A DNA stretch of 64,000 nucleotides. Source: Falsochrobactrum tianjinense (GTDB taxonomy: Bacteria > Pseudomonadota > Alphaproteobacteria > Rhizobiales > Rhizobiaceae). A program made the translations under genes and the position numbers. This document shows, in pieces, positions 51,401 to 60,115 of this stretch. The notes beneath the pieces were generated by a model. It did no database searches. It worked only from the letters and a program-made list of their open reading frames with translations, and was not told the DNA's origin. Where the stretch lies: the NCBI RefSeq assembly GCF_019100495.1, contig NZ_JAHRVA010000003.1, positions 124,001 to 188,000 on the forward strand. Reading direction: 5' to 3'. Within the stretch, counting starts at the first letter, position 1. Each line of letters opens with the position of its first letter.

Positions 51401-52101
51401 GTGAAGTCGTGATCCGCGAACTCGCATCTCTCGCCGAGATGAAGGACTCGGAAAATGTGCAGCACTTGGTCTGGGGGGAGGACGACCCTGTAGATGCTTC
51501 TGATTTGCTGCTTGCGATACAGCATGAGGGCGGCCTTGTTGCCGGGGCGTTCGCTGATCAGAAGATGGTCGGGTTCATCTTTGGGTTTCCCAGCGCAACG
51601 CCGGGTGTGCAGCATTCGCATCGCTTAGCGGTGTTACCAGAGGCGAGGGGATTAAAACTTGGCGCTCGCATGAAATGGTTCCAGCGGGACTGGTGCCTTG
51701 CAAGGGGTATCACGCTCGTACGCTGGACCTATGATCCCATTCGCGCGATCAATGCAGGCTTGAATATTGCAAGCCTTGGAGCAACATCCTCTACTTACCA
51801 TGTGGACTATTATGGACCGATGGTTGGCATTAACTCAGGATTGCCCTCGGATAGAATCGTTGCTGACTGGCAACTGGATGATCCGCATGTTGAAGCGCGT
51901 TCTCGGGGGCAGCAGCTTGATTTCTCTGAAAATGCCCGAAGAGTAGAAATTCCGCACGATATCGAGCAGTTGTTATCAACCCACCCAGCGGCAGCCCTGA
52001 ATGCCAGACTGTCGCTTCGGGAGGCTCTTCTGGCTGCTTTTGATCAAGGCCAGCGTATTGTCGGGTTTGATACGAAAGCGCCAGCTTATTTAGTGCGTTG
52101 A
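51397..52101 (+). CDS. GNAT family N-acyltransferase
   Basis: The protein has 234 residues. The acyl-CoA site is in HRLAVLPEARGLKLGARMKW (the R/Q-x-x-G-x-G/A type loop), and it is followed by VRWTYDPIRAINAGLNIASL and HVDYYGPMVGINSGL. This pattern belongs to the predicted acyltransferases (COG3375-like) found beside N-succinylamino-acid racemases. A succinyl- or acyl-CoA-dependent N-acylation of D-amino acids is the likely role. It overlaps the racemase gene by four bases. Confidence 0.82.
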   Translation: MSEVVIRELASLAEMKDSENVQHLVWGEDDPVDASDLLLAIQHEGGLVAGAFADQKMVGFIFGFPSATPGVQHSHRLAVLPEARGLKLGARMKWFQRDWCLARGITLVRWTYDPIRAINAGLNIASLGATSSTYHVDYYGPMVGINSGLPSDRIVADWQLDDPHVEARSRGQQLDFSENARRVEIPHDIEQLLSTHPAAALNARLSLREALLAAFDQGQRIVGFDTKAPAYLVR

Positions 52102-52193
52102 ACAGAAGCGCTAATTACCCGGCGCAGATCGTTTCGTAGGAGACCGTACTCCCGTGCTCCATGAGCATTTCTTCAACTAGCCGCTCTCCCAGC

Positions 52194-53759
52194 TCATGTA
52201 GTATCAGACAGAGCAACTTCGATCAGACTGGGGCCAGGGGTTGCGATGGCTTGAGCCAATTCGCGGGCCAGTGCTGCGGTGCTGGTAACTCTGATGCCAG
52301 GGACGCCCAGGCCCTTGGCCAGCGCCGTCCAGTCCAGAGAAGGGTCGTCGAGGTCCAGCATACGTTGAGCATTGCGCCCCGGCTCGGGGCGACCGAGATT
52401 TGTCAGTTCTCCATACAGGCAGGCATAGCTGCGATTGGACAAGATGACGGTAGTAATATCCAATCCTTCGCGCGCCTGCGTCCAAAGTGCCTGCACCGTA
52501 TACATCGCGCTGCCGTCCGCCTGAACATTGATGACCCTGCGATCTGGACAGGCAATCGCAGCACCAACAGAAAGCGATGGGCCAATGCCGATGGCTCCGC
52601 CGGTCAATTGCAGCAAATCATGCGGAGCCGCCCCGCGCGCAGCTAGGCCCAAAGCGTGGCTATGGCTGATCGCCTCATCGCAAAGGATCGCATTTTCGGG
52701 CAAAAGTGCGGCGATGGTTTGGACGACAGCTTGCGCGGTCAAGGCGCCATGCGCGATCTCGGGGCGCGGGGCATCCACAACACGGAGTGCTGCATGGGAG
52801 TCAAGCCCAAGTCCCTCTCGCAAGGCTGACAAGGTTGTGTACGGGTCGGTTTCGGGGCCGGCAAGAGTGATAACCTTGCAATCTGGCCGGATGACCCGAT
52901 GAGGCTTACCGGGGAATTTGAAGAAAGCGACGGGTGATTTCGCGCCGATCAGCACGATAGTGTCAAAGGCCGCCAATTGGGCCACGGCGGTATCGACGGC
53001 ATAGGGAATACGAGTGGGGGCGGCGCTTCCCAACCCGTGAGTGATGCGGGCATTTGCTTGTTCAGCCATGATTGTCGCCCCAAAGGTATTGGCGATCCGA
53101 GCGGCTTCGGCCATTGGCTCGGGGCGCAGGGCTGCGCCGCCAAGCAAAATCAGGCAGTTGCTGCCCGCGCGGCGGATGGCGGTGGCTGCATTGCCAATGG
53201 CTTTGTCATCGGTGGCAAGCAGTTCTGGAACTTCTGCAAGCGAAGAATGTGCATATTCGGCTTTGCCCCAGGCGGCATCAGCAGGCAATATCAGCGTCGC
53301 AACCTGTCCTCCGTGAGACTGTGCCGCAACAATTGCGCTCTTCACGTCCGCCTGAATACTGGTTGTACCTCCGACGCGCCCGACCCAATGCGACATAGGT
53401 CGTGCGAGGCTCTCAATATCTGTGGTGAGGGGAGCATCGTAGGGCAGATGATCAGTCGCATGATCGCCAACGATATTCACCATGGGCGAGTGTGCCCGAC
53501 GTGCATTATGCAAGTTGGCCAGACCGTTTGCCAGCCCTGGCCCAGTATGCAGTAAAGTCGAGGCCGGTCGTTCCGTCATGCGAGCATAGCCATCGGCAGC
53601 CCCTGTTACCACGCCTTCGAATAGACCCAATACGCAACGCATTTGCGGCTGCGCGTCAAGCGCTGCGACGAAATGCATCTCGGATGTACCGGGATTGGCA
53701 AAACAGACCTCGATTTCATGGTCCAGCAGCGTCTGGCAAAGGACATCGGCGCCATTCAT
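52194..53759 (-). CDS. Thiamine-diphosphate-dependent enzyme, acetolactate synthase/benzoylformate decarboxylase-like
   Basis: The protein has 521 residues. The N-terminal PYR domain has HEIEVCFANPGTSEMHFV and Glu48 in LGLFEGVVTGAADGYARM, the conserved glutamate that activates the cofactor. The C-terminal PP domain has VINVQADGSAMYTVQALW and VILSNRSYACLYGE, the diphosphate-Mg site in its QADG variant. It is at the end of the transporter operon, with its start overlapping the ureohydrolase-like gene. A 2-oxo acid decarboxylase or ligase acting on a compound related to arginine is suggested by context only; it is not likely to be biosynthetic acetolactate synthase. Confidence 0.85.
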   Translation of the reverse strand: MNGADVLCQTLLDHEIEVCFANPGTSEMHFVAALDAQPQMRCVLGLFEGVVTGAADGYARMTERPASTLLHTGPGLANGLANLHNARRAHSPMVNIVGDHATDHLPYDAPLTTDIESLARPMSHWVGRVGGTTSIQADVKSAIVAAQSHGGQVATLILPADAAWGKAEYAHSSLAEVPELLATDDKAIGNAATAIRRAGSNCLILLGGAALRPEPMAEAARIANTFGATIMAEQANARITHGLGSAAPTRIPYAVDTAVAQLAAFDTIVLIGAKSPVAFFKFPGKPHRVIRPDCKVITLAGPETDPYTTLSALREGLGLDSHAALRVVDAPRPEIAHGALTAQAVVQTIAALLPENAILCDEAISHSHALGLAARGAAPHDLLQLTGGAIGIGPSLSVGAAIACPDRRVINVQADGSAMYTVQALWTQAREGLDITTVILSNRSYACLYGELTNLGRPEPGRNAQRMLDLDDPSLDWTALAKGLGVPGIRVTSTAALARELAQAIATPGPSLIEVALSDTT

Positions 53760-54709
53760 GACTGGCCCCTTTCGACCACATTGCGTCCGATCGTGCCAAG
53801 AGCGAGCATTAACAGCAGCTCATAGGCCACAGTGGCCGCAAGATAGGCGGACATGCCACCGACGTCATGGGGCGGACTGATCGTGTTGATATCGATTGCA
53901 ACGATATTCAGCCCCGAGAGATTGCGGATGACCTCCAGCCCTTCGCGGGCTGAAGCGCCGCCCCAGGCCGGCGTGCACACGCCCGGCGCTACCGAAGGGT
54001 CGAAGAAATCCATATCGAAGCAAAGATAGACCGGCCTGTCTTGAATCGTGTCGCGGACCTTGCTGAATATCTGTGGGATGCCCATCTGCATCATTAATTC
54101 CATCGAGATGATGGAATAGCCGAGTTGGCGGCCGTAATCATAAACACCGGGCACCAAATGGCTGCGGCGCGTCCCGATGTGAAATGAACGGCGAGCATTC
54201 ACCAGGCCTTCTTCGAAAGCACGCGAGAAGGGAGTTGCATTATTGTACCCGTCAATTGGGTAGGCATCTGTGTGGGCGTCGATATGCAGCACGCACAGAT
54301 CGTCATAGCGCTTTGACAGCGCACGCATCTGGGGCAGGGCAATCGCACCATCGCCCCCAAAAATTACAGGAACCGCGCCGTTTGAAAGCGCAATCTTCAT
54401 CGCGGCCTCTATCACCTCGTAAGCATTCTCAATCTCTCCCGAGACCACATCGGCATCACCCAGGTCCACTAGATTGAGGCTGCTCAACGGATTAATCCCG
54501 GTGTCTCCGTCATAGGCACGTAGAAGCAGGGATTGCTCGCGGATCGAGCTGGGGCCAAGCCGCGAACCGACGCGGGTGGGGTGGTTGCCGCAATCAAACG
54601 GCAGTCCAAGGATCACGGCCATTGCCTTCCCCGGTTCATTGGCGTGCGGCACCCCCATGAATGAGGTTAGCTGGCGAAGCGGCGATGCTTCCGGCATATA
54701 AGGCTCCAA
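53756..54709 (-). CDS. Ureohydrolase (agmatinase/arginase) family protein with altered metal site
   Basis: The protein has 317 residues; ATG 54697 is an alternative start. The family motifs are DAHTDAYPIDGY, CFDMDFFDPSVAPGVCTPAW and VAIDINTISPPHD, so five of the six manganese ligands are kept. In the first motif the usual GGDHS reads GGDGA (VIFGGDGAIALPQ), with glycine from GGT, more than one base away from a His codon. This removes one ligand of the first metal. The protein may use a single metal, a different metal, or do a different reaction. It lies between a polyamine-type binding protein and a TPP enzyme. Confidence 0.85.
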   Translation of the reverse strand: MEPYMPEASPLRQLTSFMGVPHANEPGKAMAVILGLPFDCGNHPTRVGSRLGPSSIREQSLLLRAYDGDTGINPLSSLNLVDLGDADVVSGEIENAYEVIEAAMKIALSNGAVPVIFGGDGAIALPQMRALSKRYDDLCVLHIDAHTDAYPIDGYNNATPFSRAFEEGLVNARRSFHIGTRRSHLVPGVYDYGRQLGYSIISMELMMQMGIPQIFSKVRDTIQDRPVYLCFDMDFFDPSVAPGVCTPAWGGASAREGLEVIRNLSGLNIVAIDINTISPPHDVGGMSAYLAATVAYELLLMLALGTIGRNVVERGQS

Positions 54710-54771
54710 TTATCTTGATATGTTTTGGGACAGCCATGCGGCTGCGGCTGTCCCGGTCTTTCCGATACAGG

Positions 54772-55890
54772 TCAGGATGCGATCAGGTCAGTGTACTGGT
54801 TCAGGATTTCGCTATAATGCTCGGCATACCAAGCGGCATCGGCGGCGACCTGGCGGGCAAAGTTTTCCGGATTTCCTGGGTCATCGGCGCGCATCTCGGC
54901 AGGAACCAGGTCCGAACCGGCAGGGTTGATCGGTCCGTTGCCAAGCACCTTGAACAACTCAACCTGGCTGTCGGGGTTCTGGGTCGAGGCTATAAAATCC
55001 CACACCGATTTGCCTGCCGGATTGCCTTTCGGTACGATCCAGGCGCCAGCGAACAGAATACCTTGATTAAAATCGAATTTGACCCGGCCCTTGGTCTCGT
55101 CACGCAGCAGCATTGAGCGCGTGTGCCAGATATTACCCATCGTAACTTCGCCGTTACGGAAAAGCTCCTGGCTTTGCGAGCCGCTGGTCCAGAAGATAGT
55201 CTGTTCCTTGATCTCGCGAATTTTGGCAAAGGCGCGCTCGACATCAATGGGATAGATATCTGCGGGGGCGACGCCGTCAGCCAATAATGCGGCTTCCAGC
55301 ATACCTTCAATATTGTTGCGTAGCGTACGGGTGCCGGGAAACTCCTTGATGTTCCAGAAATCGGCCCAGTTTTTCGGCGCCTCGGGGTGCTTTTCGCTGT
55401 CCCAGGTCAGGGCAAAAGTGTAAAGATAGCTGCCCACGCCCCATTTGCTACGGTGGACATCGCGTAGCTTATTCGGATCGACGACGTTCCAGTCGATTTC
55501 TTCCAGAAGGTTCTCTTGCCCTAGTTCAATGGATGCGGGCAGGTTGCGGTCGCAGACGTCCCAACTAACAGCTTCGGCTTCGACCATTGCGCGGATCTTG
55601 CCCGAGGTCGGACCTGACCCCTCGACCACTGCCGGCAAACCGCCGGCGGCGGTATAGGGCGCTGCCAGTATCTTTTCAAAAGCAGGCACCGCGTCACCGC
55701 CCCAGTTGACAATGACCAGTTCATTCGACTGTGCATGAGCAGGGGTGAGGCGCAGGGCCAGCGGCATTACTCCCAAGGCACCCAAGGCGCCTAGAAACTG
55801 ACGGCGATGGACGGTTTTGCCATTGGTTTTCTCGCGCAGGATCATCAGCGCGTCTTTGACGAAATCGTTGTCGAACTCTCGCTTTGCCAT
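54772..55890 (-). CDS. Polyamine/opine-type ABC transporter substrate-binding protein (Tat signal)
   Basis: The protein has 372 residues. A long N-terminus ends with the twin-arginine motif HRRQFLGALGALGVMPLALR and cleavage after AHA, so it is exported folded. The mature domain is the PotD-like type: NELVIVNWGGDAVPAFEKIL, WDVCDRNLPASIELGQENLL and the C-terminal WYAEHYSEILNQYT. It binds a ligand for the permeases coded at 55914-57568. The linked ureohydrolase-like protein suggests a guanidino compound. Confidence 0.9.
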   Translation of the reverse strand: MAKREFDNDFVKDALMILREKTNGKTVHRRQFLGALGALGVMPLALRLTPAHAQSNELVIVNWGGDAVPAFEKILAAPYTAAGGLPAVVEGSGPTSGKIRAMVEAEAVSWDVCDRNLPASIELGQENLLEEIDWNVVDPNKLRDVHRSKWGVGSYLYTFALTWDSEKHPEAPKNWADFWNIKEFPGTRTLRNNIEGMLEAALLADGVAPADIYPIDVERAFAKIREIKEQTIFWTSGSQSQELFRNGEVTMGNIWHTRSMLLRDETKGRVKFDFNQGILFAGAWIVPKGNPAGKSVWDFIASTQNPDSQVELFKVLGNGPINPAGSDLVPAEMRADDPGNPENFARQVAADAAWYAEHYSEILNQYTDLIAS

Positions 55891-55913
55891 GATGTGTTTC
55901 CCTTTTTATGTTG

Positions 55914-56699
55914 TTAGTTATTGCTGGATTTCGAGTCACCTTTACCAGCCAGGTACAGCATGATGATCACCGTTAGCAGGATCATCACCGTGCCAAGGGC
56001 GGCGATGGCCGGGTCGATATTATCGTCCAATCCGTCCCAGATCCGGCGCGGCAGGGTGTAGACCTTGCGCATTGTGATAAACATCGCGACGATGATTTCG
56101 TCCCATGAGATGAAGAAGGCGAAAGTGCCTCCCGCCAGAAGACCGGACTTGATCTGGGGCAGGATTACCCACCGCATCGAGCGCCCGGCCGACGCGCCCA
56201 GACTGCGTGCCGCCTGTTCCGTTCGGGGATCGATGTTCACCAAAGCCGCGCCCACCGTCAGGATTACGAAAGGCGTGCCTTTCACCGCATGAACCAGAAT
56301 AAGACCGATATAACTGTCCAGAAGCCCGATGGCGGCCCAGCCCTTATAGAAGGCGACGGAGTGGACGATCGGGGGTACGATCATCGGGGCAAGCATGATT
56401 GGTTGCAGGATACTCTGCGTCAGCCCACCGCGGCGCCAGACACCAATGGCGAAGGCGCCTCCCAACAAAAGCGCAAGAGTGGTTGCGCAGACCGCGACAA
56501 TGAGGCTGTCGGTGATGCTGCTCAGCCAGCGCGGATCATTGACCAAGCTGGCATAGTGACGAAATGAGATATCCCCGTCAGGTAGCGACAGATAACGATG
56601 CGGGGTGACTGAAATAGGCAGCATGATAAGGACTGGCAGCGCCAGAAAACAGGCGATTAGCCATGCGATGACGCGAGAGGGCGAGAATTCCCTTGTCAT
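55914..56699 (-). CDS. ABC transporter permease (PotC-like)
   Basis: The protein has 261 residues from ATG 56699; the longer frame to 56816 would run antiparallel to real coding sequence of the next gene and is rejected. Six membrane helices are visible, with the EAA loop TEQAARSLGASAGRSMRWVI followed by LPQIKSGLLAG. It overlaps the partner permease by four bases. Confidence 0.92.
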   Translation of the reverse strand: MTREFSPSRVIAWLIACFLALPVLIMLPISVTPHRYLSLPDGDISFRHYASLVNDPRWLSSITDSLIVAVCATTLALLLGGAFAIGVWRRGGLTQSILQPIMLAPMIVPPIVHSVAFYKGWAAIGLLDSYIGLILVHAVKGTPFVILTVGAALVNIDPRTEQAARSLGASAGRSMRWVILPQIKSGLLAGGTFAFFISWDEIIVAMFITMRKVYTLPRRIWDGLDDNIDPAIAALGTVMILLTVIIMLYLAGKGDSKSSNN

Positions 56700-57568
56700 G
56701 ACTTGCCTCCCTTTTTTGCGATGGTGCCGCCGACCTGCATGAACCGGCTCATCCAGACGGTCAGGGAGACTACAATCAGCACCAGTACGGTCGCCAGCAT
56801 GGTGGCCAGTCCCCACCTTAAGGTTTCAGAAATCTGGATCGAGATATACTCGGCGATCATCACGACGCGCCCGCCACCCAAAACCGCAGGGGTGATGTAG
56901 AAGCCAAGCGAGAAGATGAAGACCAGAAGTCCACCACCTGCCAGCCCCGGCAGGCTCAAGGGGAAATAAACCCACCAGAAGCTGCGCCAGCGGCTAGCGC
57001 CGAGCGCACGCGCTGCGTTCATCAGGCGGGTGTCAATGCCGGTCATATTGGTATAGATCGGCAGTATGGCATAAGGCAGCATGTAATGAACCATGCCGAT
57101 GATCACGCCAACCTCATTGCGTACCAACGCCAATGGACGGTCGATCAGGCCAATGCTCATCAAAAGCTGGTTCAAAACGCCGTTGGGTTGCAGGATGGCG
57201 ACCCAGGCATAGGCGCGGATTAGCGCACTAATCCAGAAGCTGGCCAGTACTATGAAGAAGGCGATACTGCGTTCGCGCGGTTTCATGGCCATCAGGCCAA
57301 GCGCGAACAGATAACCCAGAACCAGTGTGATCGCCGTTGTTGCCAAACCGATGCGCAGCGTATTGCCGAATATCCGGTGTAAAGCAGAGCTGTCGGCCAG
57401 CAGCTTGTAGTTTTGTAATCCCGGTTGCGGCTCGGTTACGCTCAGCAACAGAACATTGATAACCGGGGTGAAATAGACGATCCCCATGAAGATACAGGGC
57501 AACGTAACCATCAGCAGATAGTAGTTTTCGCTATTAATGAGCGCAGAAGACTTTACGCCGCTGCTCAT
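56696..57568 (-). CDS. ABC transporter permease (PotB-like)
   Basis: The protein has 290 residues with six membrane helices. The EAA loop is LMNAARALGASRWRSFWWVY followed by FPLSLPGLAGG. It overlaps the ATPase gene by four bases and the PotC-like gene by four, so all three are translationally coupled. Confidence 0.92.
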   Translation of the reverse strand: MSSGVKSSALINSENYYLLMVTLPCIFMGIVYFTPVINVLLLSVTEPQPGLQNYKLLADSSALHRIFGNTLRIGLATTAITLVLGYLFALGLMAMKPRERSIAFFIVLASFWISALIRAYAWVAILQPNGVLNQLLMSIGLIDRPLALVRNEVGVIIGMVHYMLPYAILPIYTNMTGIDTRLMNAARALGASRWRSFWWVYFPLSLPGLAGGGLLVFIFSLGFYITPAVLGGGRVVMIAEYISIQISETLRWGLATMLATVLVLIVVSLTVWMSRFMQVGGTIAKKGGKS

Positions 57569-58677
57569 GCTGCGGTCCCTATGTCTTTGATAGCTGCACC
57601 GTCAATCGGCAATGCGCGCGCTGCACTGGTGTCCCAGCCCAGCCAGACCTTGCTGCCGGTCGCCACCGAGCTGAGCTGCGCGGCCTGAACAGCAGGTACC
57701 GACGCGCTCAAACGTTCGCCCGCGACATTCACCTCCAGATCCAGCTGACCGCCCAAGAATGTAGTGTCTGTGATTTCGCCCATGAAGCGATTTGGCAGTA
57801 ATGGCTCTTCGGTTGAGATTTGTATCCGCTCGGGCCGAATCGCGATTGCAGCTTTTTCACCCGTGCGCAAGGGTGCGCCTCGCTGTGCCGGCAGGCTCCC
57901 GATACCACTTTGCAAAACCACGCTTTCTCCACTGATCGAAGCGATTTCACCGCGGATGAAATTGCTGCGTCCAAGGAAATCCGCGACAAAGGCGCTATCG
58001 GGTTTGTGATACATTCGGTCGGGAGTATCCAACTGCTGAATGCGGCCGCCATTCAGTACGGCGATCCGGTCGGACATCGACAGGGCCTCTTCCTGATCAT
58101 GGGTGACATAAACGAAGGTTGTCCCAACCTTTTTGTGCAGGGATTTCAGCTCTGTCTGCAATGAGCGGCGCAGCGTCTTATCGAGCGCCGAGAGGGGTTC
58201 GTCCAGCAGCAGCAATTCTGGTTTGAAGACAAGCGCGCGGGCCAATGCGACACGTTGCTGCTGGCCGCCCGACAGCTCTTTCGGCAGGCGGTGAGAGTAT
58301 TGGGTCAGTTCCATCAGCTCAAGTGCTTCTTCGACTGGCTGGCGGGCATTGTTGCGCGAGATGTTGCGCGCCCGCAGCGGGAAAAAGACGTTATCCCAAA
58401 CTGACAGGTGAGGGAAAAGTGCGTAGCCCTGGAATACAACGCCGAAGTTCCGGGCTTCAGGCGGGATGCGGGTAATATCAGTACCGTCCAACAGCATTTG
58501 GCCTGTACCGGGTTCCACGAACCCGGCGATGGTCATCAGCAATGTCGTCTTTCCCGATCCCGAGGGTCCCAGCAAGGTCAGGAATTCTCCTGCCTTGATT
58601 GTCAGATCGGTTGGGTAAAGGGCGGTAAACTCCCCGTACCGCTTGCCGATTCCCTCAAGTGTCAGCGCAGTCTGCAT
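57565..58677 (-). CDS. ABC transporter ATP-binding protein (PotA-like)
   Basis: The protein has 370 residues. Walker A is LGPSGSGKTTLLMTIAGF, the signature is LSGGQQQRVALARALVFK, Walker B is LLLLDEPLSALDKTLR and the H-loop is VTHDQEEALSMS. The C-terminal 120 residues are a TOBE-type regulatory domain (MGEITDTTFLGGQLDLEVNV). First gene of the six-gene minus-strand operon, divergent from the LysR gene. Confidence 0.95.
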   Translation of the reverse strand: MQTALTLEGIGKRYGEFTALYPTDLTIKAGEFLTLLGPSGSGKTTLLMTIAGFVEPGTGQMLLDGTDITRIPPEARNFGVVFQGYALFPHLSVWDNVFFPLRARNISRNNARQPVEEALELMELTQYSHRLPKELSGGQQQRVALARALVFKPELLLLDEPLSALDKTLRRSLQTELKSLHKKVGTTFVYVTHDQEEALSMSDRIAVLNGGRIQQLDTPDRMYHKPDSAFVADFLGRSNFIRGEIASISGESVVLQSGIGSLPAQRGAPLRTGEKAAIAIRPERIQISTEEPLLPNRFMGEITDTTFLGGQLDLEVNVAGERLSASVPAVQAAQLSSVATGSKVWLGWDTSAARALPIDGAAIKDIGTAA

Positions 58678-58742
58678 GGATCTTCCTATTTTTATCTTTT
58701 TTCACGGTGCAACAGTGTGATTGTATTAACAAGCTATTTTTA

Positions 58743-58761
58743 TTGCATTATGATTGTGCAA
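58743..58761. promoter_or_regulatory. Candidate LysR-type binding site
   Basis: TTGCA and TGCAA arms are separated by nine bases in the 108-base space between the PotA-like operon and the LysR gene. This is a dyad of the usual LysR size (it contains a T-N11-A spacing). It lies 24 bases upstream of the LysR start. Confidence 0.4.
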
Positions 58762-58785
58762 AATATTTAAACGATTGGATGAAGA

Positions 58786-59694
58786 ATGCTGCATTCATAC
58801 CGAGTTTTGCCTTTTATACGGGCATTTGAAACGGTTGCCCGGCTAGGCCATGTCCGCTCGGCGGCGGCTGAGCTGAACCTGACCCCCAGTGCCATCAGTT
58901 ATCAGGTAAAGATGCTTGAGCAGACCCTTGGGCAGGCGGTTTTTTCACGCGAGAACAGGCGGATGCAGCTAACCCCGCAAGGTGAACGCTTGTATCGTGA
59001 TGTCGCTTCGATCATGCGCACACTCGAAACATCTTTGGGCGATATCGTGCAGCAGCAAGATGGCCAAGCCGAGACCCGCCTGCGGATCGCTGCTCCGTCC
59101 GGACTGAGCCACGTATGGCTTGCGCCCAAGCTGACCGGTATCGCCGACCAGCTTGGGGTGAATATCGCGGAATCCCATATCGCGCGCGAGATGTCGCAGG
59201 TGAATTGGCGCCAGGTCGACCTGGCGATCGTCTATGACAACCCGCCCTGGAGTGGCTGCACATGGGCACCGTTACCGGAACTGCGGCTTAGTCCGCTATG
59301 CACGCCAGGTCTGGTCCATACTCATCCCCTGCGCCATTTCCGCGACCTGCGTAATCATCGTTTACTGCATGAGGACAGCGGCCAAGAATGGCAACGATGG
59401 AGTGCAGCCGCTCGGCTGGAGACGATTCCGCTGCGCAACGCCTATTTCAACCGCCTGTCAATGGCCTTCAACTCGGCCTTGTCAGGGCATGGGCTGGCAT
59501 TGGTTTCCGATTTTTTAGCCCAGAAATATCTGGTTTCGGGCCAGTTGATACGGCCGTTTGATCTGTCGATCCCGGCGTCCAAGCGCTACTATGTGGTGGC
59601 GCTGGAGCGGCGTATGGCTGACCCGTTCATCGCCCGCGCCTTTGATCTGGTGCTATCGCTGGGCCGATCAGAGCCTTTGGTTTCCGAAGCTTAG
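58786..59694 (+). CDS. LysR family transcriptional regulator (GcvA-like)
   Basis: The protein has 302 residues. The winged helix is GHVRSAAAELNLTPSAISYQ with VKMLEQTLGQAVFSRENRRM, again of the GcvA branch. The effector-binding domain follows, with SGHGLALVSDFLAQKYLVSG. It is divergent from the ABC/ureohydrolase/TPP operon and is the likely activator or repressor of it. Confidence 0.92.
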   Translation: MLHSYRVLPFIRAFETVARLGHVRSAAAELNLTPSAISYQVKMLEQTLGQAVFSRENRRMQLTPQGERLYRDVASIMRTLETSLGDIVQQQDGQAETRLRIAAPSGLSHVWLAPKLTGIADQLGVNIAESHIAREMSQVNWRQVDLAIVYDNPPWSGCTWAPLPELRLSPLCTPGLVHTHPLRHFRDLRNHRLLHEDSGQEWQRWSAAARLETIPLRNAYFNRLSMAFNSALSGHGLALVSDFLAQKYLVSGQLIRPFDLSIPASKRYYVVALERRMADPFIARAFDLVLSLGRSEPLVSEA

Positions 59695-60115
59695 ACCGTG
59701 TGTAAGTTATTTTTTGTCTATACGGTCTAAAGCATGACGCGTTTAACTCTCCTGCGCTGTTGATGGGGGCTGCTATTTCTGATCAACGCTGCCACAAGGG
59801 GGGATCTTTACTATGGAAGTGCGCCCGCGCACGGCCCGTATGGCTGCAAGCGCTGTGTGGGTACGTTTTGTACTGGCAAATGCCTCTTCGGGACATTTGA
59901 TCCCGAACTGATTATGATAGGCCCCCTAGGCAAAGCCTCACGATAGACCTCGTCGAACAGGATCGGTTGGGCACTGAAACGAATTTTATTGAATCAGGCG
60001 GTAGTAAGAAGATGGCATCCGTTCATCTCTTCGGTTCGCAGATGGAGCAATGCAAAACGGGTATAGTCGCGCAAGGGGTGTCGAAACCTTCTCGGATATG
60101 TTGCAGGAGTTTCAT
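59695..60115. other. Intergenic, possible unidentified relic
   Basis: About 420 bases without a recognisable gene. On the minus strand, roughly 59815-59990 stays open and reads FSAQPILFDEVYREALPRG and IIISSGSNVPK, which looks like decayed coding sequence, but I cannot assign a family and see no start. The plus strand has a 32-codon frame from ATG 59814 of no clear meaning. Confidence 0.3.
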
